This document shows, piece by piece, positions 1-8,537 of a stretch of 45,882 nucleotides of DNA (position 1 is the first letter of the stretch; every line of letters begins with the position of its first letter). This DNA is from a virus. Under the pieces are notes generated by a model. The model ran no database searches, was not told the origin of the DNA, and saw only the letters and a list, made by a program, of their open reading frames with translations. The position numbers and the translations under genes are program-made. The stretch lies in the IMG/VR virus record IMGVR_UViG_3300044617_000450, positions 1 through 45,882 of that record; one strand, written 5' to 3'.

Positions 1-2595
1 AGCGGCTACGGTCCAGAAGAAATGGTGCCCGGCATCGTATCTGATCAATTAACTATGATTGTTAATACAAGAGCAGGAACAACTTGGCCAGCAACTGAGT
101 ATGCGCACGTGGGTTACAATGTTGTATCTACTGAGTATACTATAGACACTGTTACAAACAAATATAGTTTTAACGGTATCGTTCAAGACCCCGCATACAT
201 CAATGTGTTCTTAGTTAACAACGGTACTAGCAGAACATTGTATTCTGGCTTGAACTCACCTAACTTGACATATACTGTAGACTGGGTCAATAAGACAGTC
301 TCATTAGGAAATTATGTTTTCGCAACAGGTGATACATTACGTATCGATGTATACGAAGTAGGTAATGGCGATCAGTTGGTCAAGTCAAGCACATATGATG
401 ATCCTATCGAACTTAACTTAACTACTGGATTCAGCGAGATCGCATTAGACTGCAACTATAACAACGTTGGATATAGTAGCGGCGGCATCGTGTTACCAAA
501 TACTTCAGGTGAACTATATGCTAAACCAGCAGTATTCCATAATGGTGTATTGCTCAACTCAGGTTTGACAAATTATGTATTGTCAACTCAAGCATCGACA
601 CATTATATCACAACTTACTCTACACAAGGTTTACTAGTAGATCAGCCTATCGTGTTTAGCGATACTATATTTGGTGGCATAACACCTAACACAACATATT
701 ATGTTCGTGGGATAATCAATGCTACACAATTCACTATCAAAGATGCAGCGGGAGATCCTATATATCTAACTACCGCTAGCGGTTCTGCAATATTCGTGAC
801 TAATGATTTTGCAGTAGGTATCGCAAACAACCAGATCAATGCTAAAGTGATATTTGCTAAGAATTATAGTAAAGTGACAGATTATCTATCATACTCATTC
901 TTTGGTCCTTCAGAGCCGATACAGTATGGTTTCACTATACCGCAGACACAAATAGTCAAAGGTCAGGGTGTTACTGGTCCTTATGAATTAAACGACAACT
1001 ATTTGGGTGGTGACAACGTAGAAAATGCTATCGTTGAGATAGATGGATTAAGAATTGATCCAGATGAGTATTCGTTCGACATTGGTAATCACAATATCTC
1101 ATTTGCTACTCTGACACCTAGCGTAAACTCATACATCGGAGTGACTACTTACAATGACACAGAAAGACAATATCTGTTCACTACTCAATATGATACTTCA
1201 GATAAGCAAGTCACACCTATCAGTCTAGTGAATAATAATATCACGTTAGCAGAACCAACTGTACGTATCACTACAACCATACCGCATAACTTACAAACTA
1301 ATGATATCGTTAGGATAGATGGATGTAATGGTGCACAGCAGTTGAATGATCACCCTGTATTCATTGTAGAAAAAGTTGACAACTATACAGTTAAAATCTT
1401 TGACTACATAGAAGGCATACCATTGAGCGCAAGCGGTCCTGTAAACATAGTAGATGCATATCTAGGCGGCGGTTTTATATGGAAGGCATATAGTTGGATA
1501 TTAGAAAACAAGAGAACAACTCAAGCCGTCAGTAACGAACTAGTTGTTGCTAGCGTAAGAGGTCTAGTATCCGGTACTCCAGTGTACTTCACAGAAGAAG
1601 GTAAACAACCCGGCGACAATCTAACATTGCCGCAACTCATATATGGTCAAAAATACTATATCAAGGAAGTAAACGAATTTACAAATAAATTCAGCATATC
1701 AACTACTAGAAATGGTAGCGAACTTTCATTGTCAAATATGTCTGGACTTGATATCGTAGTGACTCAGTGGGAACAAGATAATGTAGACAGATTGTGGGTA
1801 ACAGTAAACGGTCGCCGCCTCGCATCAAGTAATCTAAGATTGAATGACGCTAATGAAGTTAGCATCATATCACAAGTATTACCAGGCGATGCAGTAATAA
1901 TCACAAGCATGATGCCTTCAGCAACTCCTGATACTAACACTTATCTACAGATGGTAAATGCTAACGGTGAAGGTCAAGTATACAGAGCAAACTCTGATAC
2001 TACTACTTGGTTAGAAGAATCAGTAGGAGAGTTCACTACTACGATTAAAGTGGGAGATGTAAGCAGAGTAACTAATGTTGTTACTCAAACTAATACTACA
2101 CCTACAGTATCTTCAGGTACTTACAATATCGTATTGTTAGCAAATAGAATTGATATCGCAGAAGTCAGAGTGTATAATAATAATCCTGCAAGATTGGGAT
2201 ATATCGATCAAGATTATTTGAGCATCAATGTTTCCGGAGTAGGGGCAGTGGTAGAAATACAGCCCGGTACTTGGATACAGACTGGTGATATATTGACTAT
2301 CACTACATTAGAAGGTAAGATGATATATATCAACGGCGAATACATGACTATCCTTAGCGTGGATCAGGCAGCAAACTTGATCGAAGTTCAAAGGGGCGCA
2401 GCCGGTTCTATGGTCAATGTCTATAGTCCTGTATATAGCACAGTATATGGTCTTTTAGAACAGAACCGTATGACTCAGATAAATTATGATATAACTTGGA
2501 ATAAAATTCCCGGAATTTATAATGCGACTGAGGGCGATCCGTTACAGATAGCAGATAGTTCACAAGCAAGATTCTTAAGAACGGATATAACGTAA
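1..2595 (+). CDS. Large virion structural protein, 5'-truncated
   Basis: The reading frame is open from base 1; the ATG at 22 is internal, because the seven codons before it (SGYGPEE) continue sensibly into EEMVPGIVSDQL. So 864 residues of a longer protein are visible. It is rich in Thr, Asn, Val and Ile, with many short beta-strand-like stretches, no transmembrane segment and few Cys, as expected of an elongated virion protein. Segments around residues 100-120 and 590-620 (VNGRRL...LPGDAVIITSMMP) and 330-360 (VEIDGLRIDPDEY) look like repeated small beta domains that carry an 'I have a name, value and limit' type tail architecture. Next to tail-fibre-like genes it is probably a tail or baseplate component; the exact role is unknown. 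Confidence 0.7.
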   Translation, partial: SGYGPEEMVPGIVSDQLTMIVNTRAGTTWPATEYAHVGYNVVSTEYTIDTVTNKYSFNGIVQDPAYINVFLVNNGTSRTLYSGLNSPNLTYTVDWVNKTVSLGNYVFATGDTLRIDVYEVGNGDQLVKSSTYDDPIELNLTTGFSEIALDCNYNNVGYSSGGIVLPNTSGELYAKPAVFHNGVLLNSGLTNYVLSTQASTHYITTYSTQGLLVDQPIVFSDTIFGGITPNTTYYVRGIINATQFTIKDAAGDPIYLTTASGSAIFVTNDFAVGIANNQINAKVIFAKNYSKVTDYLSYSFFGPSEPIQYGFTIPQTQIVKGQGVTGPYELNDNYLGGDNVENAIVEIDGLRIDPDEYSFDIGNHNISFATLTPSVNSYIGVTTYNDTERQYLFTTQYDTSDKQVTPISLVNNNITLAEPTVRITTTIPHNLQTNDIVRIDGCNGAQQLNDHPVFIVEKVDNYTVKIFDYIEGIPLSASGPVNIVDAYLGGGFIWKAYSWILENKRTTQAVSNELVVASVRGLVSGTPVYFTEEGKQPGDNLTLPQLIYGQKYYIKEVNEFTNKFSISTTRNGSELSLSNMSGLDIVVTQWEQDNVDRLWVTVNGRRLASSNLRLNDANEVSIISQVLPGDAVIITSMMPSATPDTNTYLQMVNANGEGQVYRANSDTTTWLEESVGEFTTTIKVGDVSRVTNVVTQTNTTPTVSSGTYNIVLLANRIDIAEVRVYNNNPARLGYIDQDYLSINVSGVGAVVEIQPGTWIQTGDILTITTLEGKMIYINGEYMTILSVDQAANLIEVQRGAAGSMVNVYSPVYSTVYGLLEQNRMTQINYDITWNKIPGIYNATEGDPLQIADSSQARFLRTDIT

Positions 2596-2760
2596 ATGAT
2601 AAATAAATCTATAGGACAAAATTTGAAACCAGACGAGAAAAAAGAGGAAGTAAATTCCAAAAAACCCAACGAAAATAGCGGGGTTTATCTGTCGTCACAT
2701 GTTAAGATTTTTGACCCTAACACGAAAGAGATTTTTGTGCAGAAGAGGGCTGACGATTAA
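2596..2760 (+). CDS. 54-aa protein sharing a motif with the next virion gene
   Basis: This short gene begins directly after the stop of the upstream structural gene and ends directly before the ATG of the next gene, so all three abut without a gap. Its first half is Lys/Glu/Asn-rich and probably disordered. Its C-terminal part (HVKIFDPNTKEIFVQKR) matches the N-terminus of the following protein (FLKIYDPNSMEVFVDKK) at about half of the positions. The shared motif suggests a common small beta element used in virion assembly. A late-promoter-like GATAAATAA overlaps its first codons. Function unknown; the exact packing between two real genes and the motif make it a convincing gene. Confidence 0.7.
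   Translation: MINKSIGQNLKPDEKKEEVNSKKPNENSGVYLSSHVKIFDPNTKEIFVQKRADD
2598..2606 (+). promoter_or_regulatory. Late-promoter-like box GATAAATAA
   Basis: Resembles the T4 late box TATAAATA. It overlaps the first codons of the 54-aa gene, so it would best serve the next gene at 2761, although that is distant. Confidence 0.35.
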
Positions 2761-3375
2761 ATGATCACATTAAGTTACAAAATTGAGGGTTTCTTGAAAA
2801 TCTACGATCCAAATTCAATGGAAGTTTTCGTAGATAAAAAGAACGCCATCAACTACGAGAATATGAGTGAAGCACTTGCTGACACATTAAGCAATCGTGG
2901 TTACGGTGAGATTTATCAGATGGCCTTCGGTAACGGAGGTGCTAGCGTAGATGAAACAGGTATTATCACATACCTTCCCCCGAATACAACGGGGCAAAAT
3001 GCTGCTCTTTATAACGAAACCTACGCAAAGATTGTTGACGATACCAGTGTTTTCAACTTAGATCCCACAAGAAATAAGATGACAGTGAATCATACTTCAG
3101 GTAGATTATATACTGATATTTTAGTTCAATGCTTGTTGGATTACGGTGAGCCTGCAGGACAAGGTGCTTTTGATAATAGCACACAAACGGATTCTAGTTT
3201 TATATTTGACGAATTAGGACTATTAGCGAATTACGGCACTGATAACAACGGTGAAGTCATAACTAGACTTTTGACCCATGTTATCTTTCACCCGGTTCAA
3301 AAATCACTAAACCGTCAAATTCAGATAGATTATACTGTGAGAATACAAAGTCTCACAAACCAGATCACTATATAA
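2761..3375 (+). CDS. Virion structural protein (baseplate or neck candidate)
   Basis: A 204-residue protein starting at the base after the previous stop. Residues 1-40 carry the IYDPNSMEVFVDKKNAINYENMS motif region shared with the 54-aa upstream protein. The remainder is an Asn/Thr-rich mixed fold ending in a beta stretch (QIQIDYTVRIQSLTNQITI). There is no signal peptide or membrane segment. It lies between a large structural gene and tail-fibre-like genes, followed by a late-type promoter box. I associate this N-terminal pattern with conserved structural proteins of T4-like aquatic phages, but I cannot assign it to a named T4 gene product. Confidence 0.6.
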   Translation: MITLSYKIEGFLKIYDPNSMEVFVDKKNAINYENMSEALADTLSNRGYGEIYQMAFGNGGASVDETGIITYLPPNTTGQNAALYNETYAKIVDDTSVFNLDPTRNKMTVNHTSGRLYTDILVQCLLDYGEPAGQGAFDNSTQTDSSFIFDELGLLANYGTDNNGEVITRLLTHVIFHPVQKSLNRQIQIDYTVRIQSLTNQITI

Positions 3376-3377
3376 GA

Positions 3378-3386
3378 GATAAATAA
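3378..3386 (+). promoter_or_regulatory. Late-promoter-like box GATAAATAA
   Basis: Between the stop at 3375 and the fibre gene ATG at 3407; a GGAG Shine-Dalgarno follows. Same box as at 4332. Confidence 0.55.
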
Positions 3387-3406
3387 GATAGCGGAGTTAT
3401 TTTACT

Positions 3407-4336
3407 ATGGCATATACGATTGTTAAAAGCGACGGAACTGTATTGACGACCATCGCCGATGGCACTATCAATACGGATTCTACATCACTAGGTCTACCTG
3501 GTAGAAACTACGCTGGATATGGACAGTCTTTAGACACTAATTTCGTCCATGTATTAGAGAATTTTGCAGACAGCACCCCACCCGCTAATCCATTACGCGG
3601 TCAGTTATGGTTCAATACCAATGATAACACATTGCGTGTATGCCCGTCTGACGGCGAAGCAGTAGCGAGTGAGTGGTTGATATTAGCATCAACAAGTAGC
3701 ACCGGAACAACAACTTTTGGTAGCGTCACAGTAACAGGTAATCTAGCAGCCAATAACGCTACATTCACTAACAATCTTACTGCCGCTTCTATAGACACTA
3801 TCAATATCTCTGTATCAGGCAATGCTAATATTGCTACAGGTAACATAACTGCATTACGCACAACTAGCATCACTACAGGTGGTGTAGGAATTAACGGTTC
3901 TATCACAGGTATATGGCAACTAGTCGGAGCATCAAGATTGCAAGCGACATATGCTGACTTGGCAGAACGTTTCGAATCTGAGACTGCTTTAGAGCCGGGC
4001 ACAGTAGTAGAACTGGGCGGTAAGAAAGAGATTAGAGCAGTTCGATATGAACTATCAGAAGACGTATTCGGAGTGATTTCTGATACGGCAGCATACTTGA
4101 TGAACAGCGGTGCAGGAAGCGATGAAACACATCCTCCGGTTGCTGTGTCAGGAAGGGTAAAAGTTAAAGTCACAGGAAAAGTGGTCAAAGGACAACGATT
4201 AGTCAGTGCAGGCCAGGGTTTTGCTAGGGCTGCTATTGACGGTGAGGCCAATGCTTTCAATACTATAGGTCGTAGTTTGCAGGACAAGGTTACTGAAGAC
4301 GAGGGCACGGTCGAAGCCATCGTCATCATAAGATAA
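3407..4336 (+). CDS. Tail-fibre-like protein with C-terminal self-processing or trimer-type domain
   Basis: 309 residues. Residues 1-75 form a recognisable phage attachment module: repeated IVKSDGT, IADGTINTDSTSLGLPGRNYAGYG and LRGQLWFNTNDNTLRV elements. Residues 100-175 are a Thr/Asn/Ile-rich shaft-like repeat (NITALRTTSITTGG). The C-terminal 130 residues, beginning ATYADLAERFESE and running through GTVVELGGKKEI, resemble the peptidase_G2/intramolecular-chaperone-like ends of phage fibres. Together this suggests a trimeric fibre whose C-terminal domain aids folding or is cleaved; self-cleavage is family inference, with no catalytic residues identified here. A late-type box (GATAAATAA) lies 21 bases before the ATG. 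Confidence 0.75.
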   Translation: MAYTIVKSDGTVLTTIADGTINTDSTSLGLPGRNYAGYGQSLDTNFVHVLENFADSTPPANPLRGQLWFNTNDNTLRVCPSDGEAVASEWLILASTSSTGTTTFGSVTVTGNLAANNATFTNNLTAASIDTINISVSGNANIATGNITALRTTSITTGGVGINGSITGIWQLVGASRLQATYADLAERFESETALEPGTVVELGGKKEIRAVRYELSEDVFGVISDTAAYLMNSGAGSDETHPPVAVSGRVKVKVTGKVVKGQRLVSAGQGFARAAIDGEANAFNTIGRSLQDKVTEDEGTVEAIVIIR

Positions 4337-4340
4337 ATAA
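4332..4340 (+). promoter_or_regulatory. Late-promoter-like box GATAAATAA
   Basis: Identical to the box at 3378 and overlapping the stop codon of the fibre gene; 28 bases before the next ATG. Confidence 0.55.
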
Positions 4341-4368
4341 GATTATAAATTGGTAGGAATTTTAAAAC

Positions 4369-5301
4369 ATGTCATACGCACAATATAACTTGATTGAAGC
4401 ATCGGATTATAATAACCTTACAGGTGGTCCGACATCAACCACAGCAAGCACATTAAATGTTACTTGGGCAGGAGGCACCGGTAACGCAGGTTATGGTCAG
4501 ACTGCTGAAGCAAACGTTGCCATTGGTGACATAGTAAGTGCCGCAAAATGGGCTAACCTAGTTAATAAGACGTCCAATATAGCGACTCACCAAGGCACAT
4601 CGATCACTAGCGTAAGCGCACCAGTAGCCGGCGGTTTGATACAATACGTTTCTGCTATTCCTACTAACTTAACAACAGTTTATAACGCAAGACTAAATGC
4701 CCAGACAGTAGGCAGCACTACTGCTAGCACAGCAACTCGCGCAACAACATGGTCAACAGGATTGACATTCACACATACTGCAACATTTGCTAACGCAGAT
4801 GCCGCACGTTATTTCTTTAATGCGGGTGGTTCATTAAAAATCACTTGCTCACATCCAGGTTCAACTGGAATTGACTTGCTATTCAATAATCTAGCAAGTA
4901 ATGTAGGTACAATAGTATTAAGTTCACCTGTCAGTGGTTCTATCACAGTAGCCAGCGTGACATATAACGGTGTTACTCAAGTAGGCGGTAACGCAGGTGG
5001 AAGTGGCGCACAGACTATTGCTACAAATTCTGGCTTCTATGCATTGACTGGTGCTAATACTCAACTCTTTAATAAAGTAGCATCTACTGGTCCTGCGGCT
5101 TATCTCTCTTCATATATAAGAGTGATCGGAGCATACACATCACCAGTTGTTACGTTGTACACAGTATGGGATGAAGTCCCTGATGGATACACTGCGGCTT
5201 TAGGTACTGCGGTCACGTTGACTGCACAAGCACCTGAAACGACAAATCTATCCAATACTTGGGGTACAATTTCACTTGCTAGTTCAGTAGCCGGCTCATA
5301 A
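4369..5301 (+). CDS. Tail-fibre-like structural protein
   Basis: 310 residues, almost Cys-free and dominated by Thr, Ala, Ser, Asn and Gly. The N-terminus (YNLIEASDYNNLTGGP, then LNVTWAGGTGNAGYGQ) resembles the repeat-type starts of tail proteins in aquatic T4-like phages. The GYGQ motif echoes the GYGQ in the preceding fibre gene, so the two may share an attachment element. The C-terminal half is beta-rich without a recognisable enzyme motif. A late-type box overlaps the end of the previous gene 29 bases upstream. A distal fibre or decoration role is inferred from composition and position. Confidence 0.65.
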   Translation: MSYAQYNLIEASDYNNLTGGPTSTTASTLNVTWAGGTGNAGYGQTAEANVAIGDIVSAAKWANLVNKTSNIATHQGTSITSVSAPVAGGLIQYVSAIPTNLTTVYNARLNAQTVGSTTASTATRATTWSTGLTFTHTATFANADAARYFFNAGGSLKITCSHPGSTGIDLLFNNLASNVGTIVLSSPVSGSITVASVTYNGVTQVGGNAGGSGAQTIATNSGFYALTGANTQLFNKVASTGPAAYLSSYIRVIGAYTSPVVTLYTVWDEVPDGYTAALGTAVTLTAQAPETTNLSNTWGTISLASSVAGS

Positions 5302-5326
5302 TTTTTTAAGTACCCTATAATATCCA

Positions 5327-5335
5327 TCTAAATAC
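5327..5335 (+). promoter_or_regulatory. Late-promoter-like box TCTAAATAC
   Basis: Placed 20 bases before the first gene of the long accessory cluster. It is followed by a small hairpin (ATACTC / GAGTAT) that contains the GAGGAG Shine-Dalgarno. Confidence 0.5.
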
Positions 5336-5355
5336 TCGCGAGGAGTATATTAAGC

Positions 5356-5661
5356 ATGGATATCAATACACTTTTGGCTGACGCCAAAGCCCGTTTCAGT
5401 CACAATTCAGCAAAGCATTATCTAAAAGAGAAATACAATTCAAAATTAACCTTTGCCGATCAAGGTGGATTATGGAAGGCTGATAAAGAAACTATCAGCG
5501 TATTAAATGCATTCGATTCGGAAAGAGTTGTCATTATGGACACCTTCGAAAATCCAGTAGAAGTAGATAGAAAAGAATTATTAAGAAAGTTGACTGCTAT
5601 CTATAACGAAACTATGTCAGCATGGGTCGCTGAGTTAAAGGAATTAGAGGGTAAACGATGA
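5356..5661 (+). CDS. Conserved small phage protein, unknown function
   Basis: 101 residues, charged and mostly helical by appearance, with a short beta centre (VVIMDTFENPVEVDRKELL). No signal peptide or membrane segment. The start is supported by a GAGGAG Shine-Dalgarno sequence embedded in a small hairpin, and by a late-type TCTAAATAC box at 5327-5335. The stop overlaps the ATG of the next gene. It is the first gene of the long accessory cluster and follows the fibre genes, so it could be a fibre-assembly helper or belong to the accessory island. I do not recognise a function. Confidence 0.6.
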   Translation: MDINTLLADAKARFSHNSAKHYLKEKYNSKLTFADQGGLWKADKETISVLNAFDSERVVIMDTFENPVEVDRKELLRKLTAIYNETMSAWVAELKELEGKR

Positions 5662-6467
5662 CACGTGGTGCGATACTTTTCGCATTCAATAGTCCTAAAT
5701 ATGATTATTACGCTATGGCAGAACATACTGCTAAACGTATTAATCATTTTTTAGACATGCCAGTAACGATTGTTACTGATGAATCATCATTGGCAAGCAA
5801 GACAGATTACGAATTTGATAAAACGGTAATCATCGAACCTGATCGTACTAATCGTAGAGATTGGGGAATATGGATCAATAAAGGTAGATATCAAGCATAT
5901 GAGTTAAGTCCCTATGATGAGACATTATTGCTTGATGTTGATTATATGGTCAATAGTAATAAATTATTAACGTGCTTTGAGTTATATGATGATTTTTTCT
6001 GCCACGATACAACTAGTTTTGCTATGTATCCCAAGGCTCCTCAAGAAGTATTAAGCGGGTATAGTTTTAATACATTGTGGGCTACCGCAATAGTATTCAA
6101 AAAGACACAAAGAGTCAAACAAATATTTGAGTCATTAGAGATGGTTCAAAAGAATTTTGCGCATTATTCTAATATTCATCATTTCATTGCTAACACTTTT
6201 AGAAATGATTATGGACTTACGTTAGCACTGCGATTAGTTAACGGACACACATTACCTAAACAAGACATAATTCCCTGGAATCTATTTCACATAGGCAAAA
6301 ATACCACTGTGTATGCAAACAGTGATGACGAATTCAATACTGAGTATACTATACTTTTTGATAATTGGCAAAGAGGTAAAATAAGAAAAGAATACATCAC
6401 TGTAAAAGATATGGATTTTCATGTCATGAATAAAGATAATTTTGTGGAGTTGATCAATCATGGATAA
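5658..6467 (+). CDS. GT-A-type glycosyltransferase-like protein
   Basis: 269 residues. The N-terminus (GAILFAFNSPKYDYYAMAEHTAKRI) and the order strand, nucleotide-binding region, LLLDVDYMV match a GT8-like GT-A fold. DVD near residues 94-96 would be the DxD metal and sugar-nucleotide site. The RRDWGIWINKGRYQAYELSPYDETLLLD segment is typical of the phage branch, where an Asp/Glu pair follows a conserved YxAYELSPY motif. The start overlaps the previous stop in ATGA and its own end overlaps the next gene by 8 bases, indicating translational coupling. Donor and acceptor are unknown. Confidence 0.65.
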   Translation: MTRGAILFAFNSPKYDYYAMAEHTAKRINHFLDMPVTIVTDESSLASKTDYEFDKTVIIEPDRTNRRDWGIWINKGRYQAYELSPYDETLLLDVDYMVNSNKLLTCFELYDDFFCHDTTSFAMYPKAPQEVLSGYSFNTLWATAIVFKKTQRVKQIFESLEMVQKNFAHYSNIHHFIANTFRNDYGLTLALRLVNGHTLPKQDIIPWNLFHIGKNTTVYANSDDEFNTEYTILFDNWQRGKIRKEYITVKDMDFHVMNKDNFVELINHG

Positions 6468-7257
6468 AGGATTTGTAATATTAGCACAGAATACTGAATT
6501 CGTGAATTATGTCAAGTGCGCAGAAGTATTAGCGGGAAGCATAAAAAAACATATGCCCAATGCTAATATTTCATTGATAAGTGATGATGTGGATGACGCA
6601 AAGAATTTTGATCAAGTAATAGCATTACCATATGGTGATTTGGATCCTATAGGTAATTGGAAACTAGTCAATGACTGGCAAGTATATGAAGCAAGCCCGT
6701 ACGAATACACTATCAAGTTAGAAGCAGACATGTTCTTGCCGAAATCTGTAGATTACTGGTGGGATACTTTGATGCATAGAGATGTAGTATTGTGTTCAAC
6801 TATCAGAAATTTTCGTCAAGACATAAGCAAGGAAAGATTCTATCGTAGATTCATCGATGAGAATAAACTTCCTGATGTTTATAATGCTATAACTTATTTT
6901 AAGAAAAGCGAAACCGCTGAACATTTTTTTAAGTTAGTTCGATTCATCTTTGAGAATTGGCCTGCAATAAGGGGAACATTGAAGTGTAACTCAAATGAGC
7001 CGGCTACTACAGACTGGGTTTATGCTTATGCCGCACACATCATGGGCCCAGAAAAAGTAACGTTACCTGGATACAAAGATTTGTCCATGGTACACATGAA
7101 GCAATGGGTTAACGGATTGCCAAGCGAAGACTGGACTCAGATATTGATATACGAAGCGTTACCAGAAGTTTTACGCATCAATACAGTGCCTCAGATATAT
7201 CCTTTTCACTATCATGTGAAAACTTTTGCTGATAAACTAGAGAATTGCTATGAGTGA
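6460..7257 (+). CDS. GT-A-type glycosyltransferase-like protein
   Basis: 265 residues with the same layout as the preceding gene: an N-terminal Rossmann-like strand (GFVILAQNTEFVNYVKCAEVL), SISLISDD-like second strand, and YEASPYEYTIKLEADMFLP where EAD (about residues 88-90) takes the place of DxD. The SPYE/SPYD element before the acidic motif is shared with the upstream protein, suggesting an ancient tandem duplication. A His-containing C-terminal region (IYPFHYHVKTFADKLE) may complete the metal site, as in GT8 enzymes. It overlaps both neighbours. The fold is likely; the substrate cannot be told. Confidence 0.6.
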   Translation: MDKGFVILAQNTEFVNYVKCAEVLAGSIKKHMPNANISLISDDVDDAKNFDQVIALPYGDLDPIGNWKLVNDWQVYEASPYEYTIKLEADMFLPKSVDYWWDTLMHRDVVLCSTIRNFRQDISKERFYRRFIDENKLPDVYNAITYFKKSETAEHFFKLVRFIFENWPAIRGTLKCNSNEPATTDWVYAYAAHIMGPEKVTLPGYKDLSMVHMKQWVNGLPSEDWTQILIYEALPEVLRINTVPQIYPFHYHVKTFADKLENCYE

Positions 7258-7597
7258 AACACAAGATTACGTATTAGTTTTTGAGGCTCCAAAAATAGAA
7301 GCACCTGAGTTTCGTCTTTACTATGATGAAGAAACCGGTAAAGTATTATTCTATACTTGCGAAAAGCCTGAAGGAAAGTTCATCGTCATCGATAGCATTA
7401 CCTTTGCCTGCGCAAGGCAGGATGTAAGAGTAATAGATGGCAAATTATCAACAGTAAATCCGTCATCTATCATCAGCAAATTAAAACTAACTGAATCTGA
7501 TGGTGTAAAATGTTTGATAGAGGATATAAGCATCATTGCAGATGAAGATAGTACAGATGTTCAAACATGGAAATTGCTAACATATGAGTTACGATGA
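7250..7597 (+). CDS. Small protein of unknown function in the glycosyltransferase/radical SAM cluster
   Basis: 115 residues, acidic, predicted mainly beta by eye (VLVFEAPKIEAPEFRLYYDEETGKVLFYTC). Two cysteines occur, near residues 42 and 59. No known domain, signal peptide or membrane segment is visible. It overlaps the upstream gene by 8 bases and the downstream gene by 14, so it is translated within the cluster. Its size and its place just before a radical SAM array make it one of few candidates for a small substrate or accessory protein, but nothing in its sequence proves this. Confidence 0.55.
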   Translation: MSETQDYVLVFEAPKIEAPEFRLYYDEETGKVLFYTCEKPEGKFIVIDSITFACARQDVRVIDGKLSTVNPSSIISKLKLTESDGVKCLIEDISIIADEDSTDVQTWKLLTYELR

Positions 7598-8537
7598 TCT
7601 TATAGATGTCGCTGACTTAGATTGCATATATCTAAGTTATGATGAGCCACAAAAAGAAGAATTTTGGATAAAAATTAAGAACATGGTTCCCTACGCTAAA
7701 CGAGTTGACGGCGTTAAGGGAAGTGATGCCGCACATAAAGCGGCCGCTGAAGCAAGCGATACAGAAAGATTCATACTCATCGATGGGGATAATATGCCTA
7801 ATGAAGATTTCTTCAATCTTCAATTAGATTTTCGTGGGCTAGATGAGTCATATAAAAAAGCACAGTTTCGTTGGAAGGCTATTAATAATATAAATGGCTT
7901 GCGTTATGGAAATGGCGGCATGAGTTCATGGACAAAAGATTATGTCTTTAACATGAAGACGCATGAACATACAGATGGTAGCACAGCGACACAAGTTGAT
8001 TTTTGCATGGATAGCGCAGATAGTCTATATTGGGCTATGAATGATTGCTATAGCACTACTTACCCTAATCAAACTCCGTTTCAAGCATGGCGTGCAGGCT
8101 TTCGTGAAGGGGTCAAGATGGTACTTGACCGCGGTGCTAGACCTACTGTAGATGACTTCAAAAACCGTGTGGCTACGAGAAATCTAAATAATCTCACGAT
8201 ATGGCATAATGTAGGCATGGATGTTGAGAATGGTGATTGGGCTATTTACGGAGCAAGGTTGGGGACACATATGACTTTGCTCACTGATTGGGATCATAAA
8301 CAAGTCATGTGGTTTGATACATTACACAGAATGTGGGATGGAATCTTCAGACACATGAGACCCCTCATTGAGGGTGATCGAATCGGAAATATATTGAAGG
8401 ACAAACTCGACTTACCTATCTGTCGTCTTGATGCCGAACAAAGTAAATTTTTCAAAAGACACTATAATGCTGACAAGCATAATATAGGTCCTCTTGTGAA
8501 AGAGATGGATGTCATCAGGAAGATAGAAGGCTGGTAA
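7584..8537 (+). CDS. Glycosyltransferase-like protein related to the giant repeat protein's C-terminus
   Basis: 317 residues. A GT-A-like N-terminal half contains CIYLSYDEP, KRVDGVKGSDAAHKAAAEAS and FILIDGDNMP; DGDN (about residues 68-71) is a plausible DxD site. Then follow NGLRYGNGGMSSWTKDYV and, at residues 155-180, TYPNQTPFQAWRAGFREGVKMV. The same ordered motifs (VDGVDG, HAALEAS, NGLEYGHQGM, NTDPYSTWRTAFREVIKL) recur in the last 220 residues of the 2113-residue protein at 25874-32215, which lacks the DGDN. This copy therefore looks like the catalytically intact member of the family. The product is unknown. Confidence 0.6.
   Translation: MSYDDLIDVADLDCIYLSYDEPQKEEFWIKIKNMVPYAKRVDGVKGSDAAHKAAAEASDTERFILIDGDNMPNEDFFNLQLDFRGLDESYKKAQFRWKAINNINGLRYGNGGMSSWTKDYVFNMKTHEHTDGSTATQVDFCMDSADSLYWAMNDCYSTTYPNQTPFQAWRAGFREGVKMVLDRGARPTVDDFKNRVATRNLNNLTIWHNVGMDVENGDWAIYGARLGTHMTLLTDWDHKQVMWFDTLHRMWDGIFRHMRPLIEGDRIGNILKDKLDLPICRLDAEQSKFFKRHYNADKHNIGPLVKEMDVIRKIEGW

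Noticed and set aside
3601-4329. 242-codon open frame on the - strand
   Set aside because: It mirrors the tail-fibre gene; low-complexity Val/Pro/Thr translation and no start signals.
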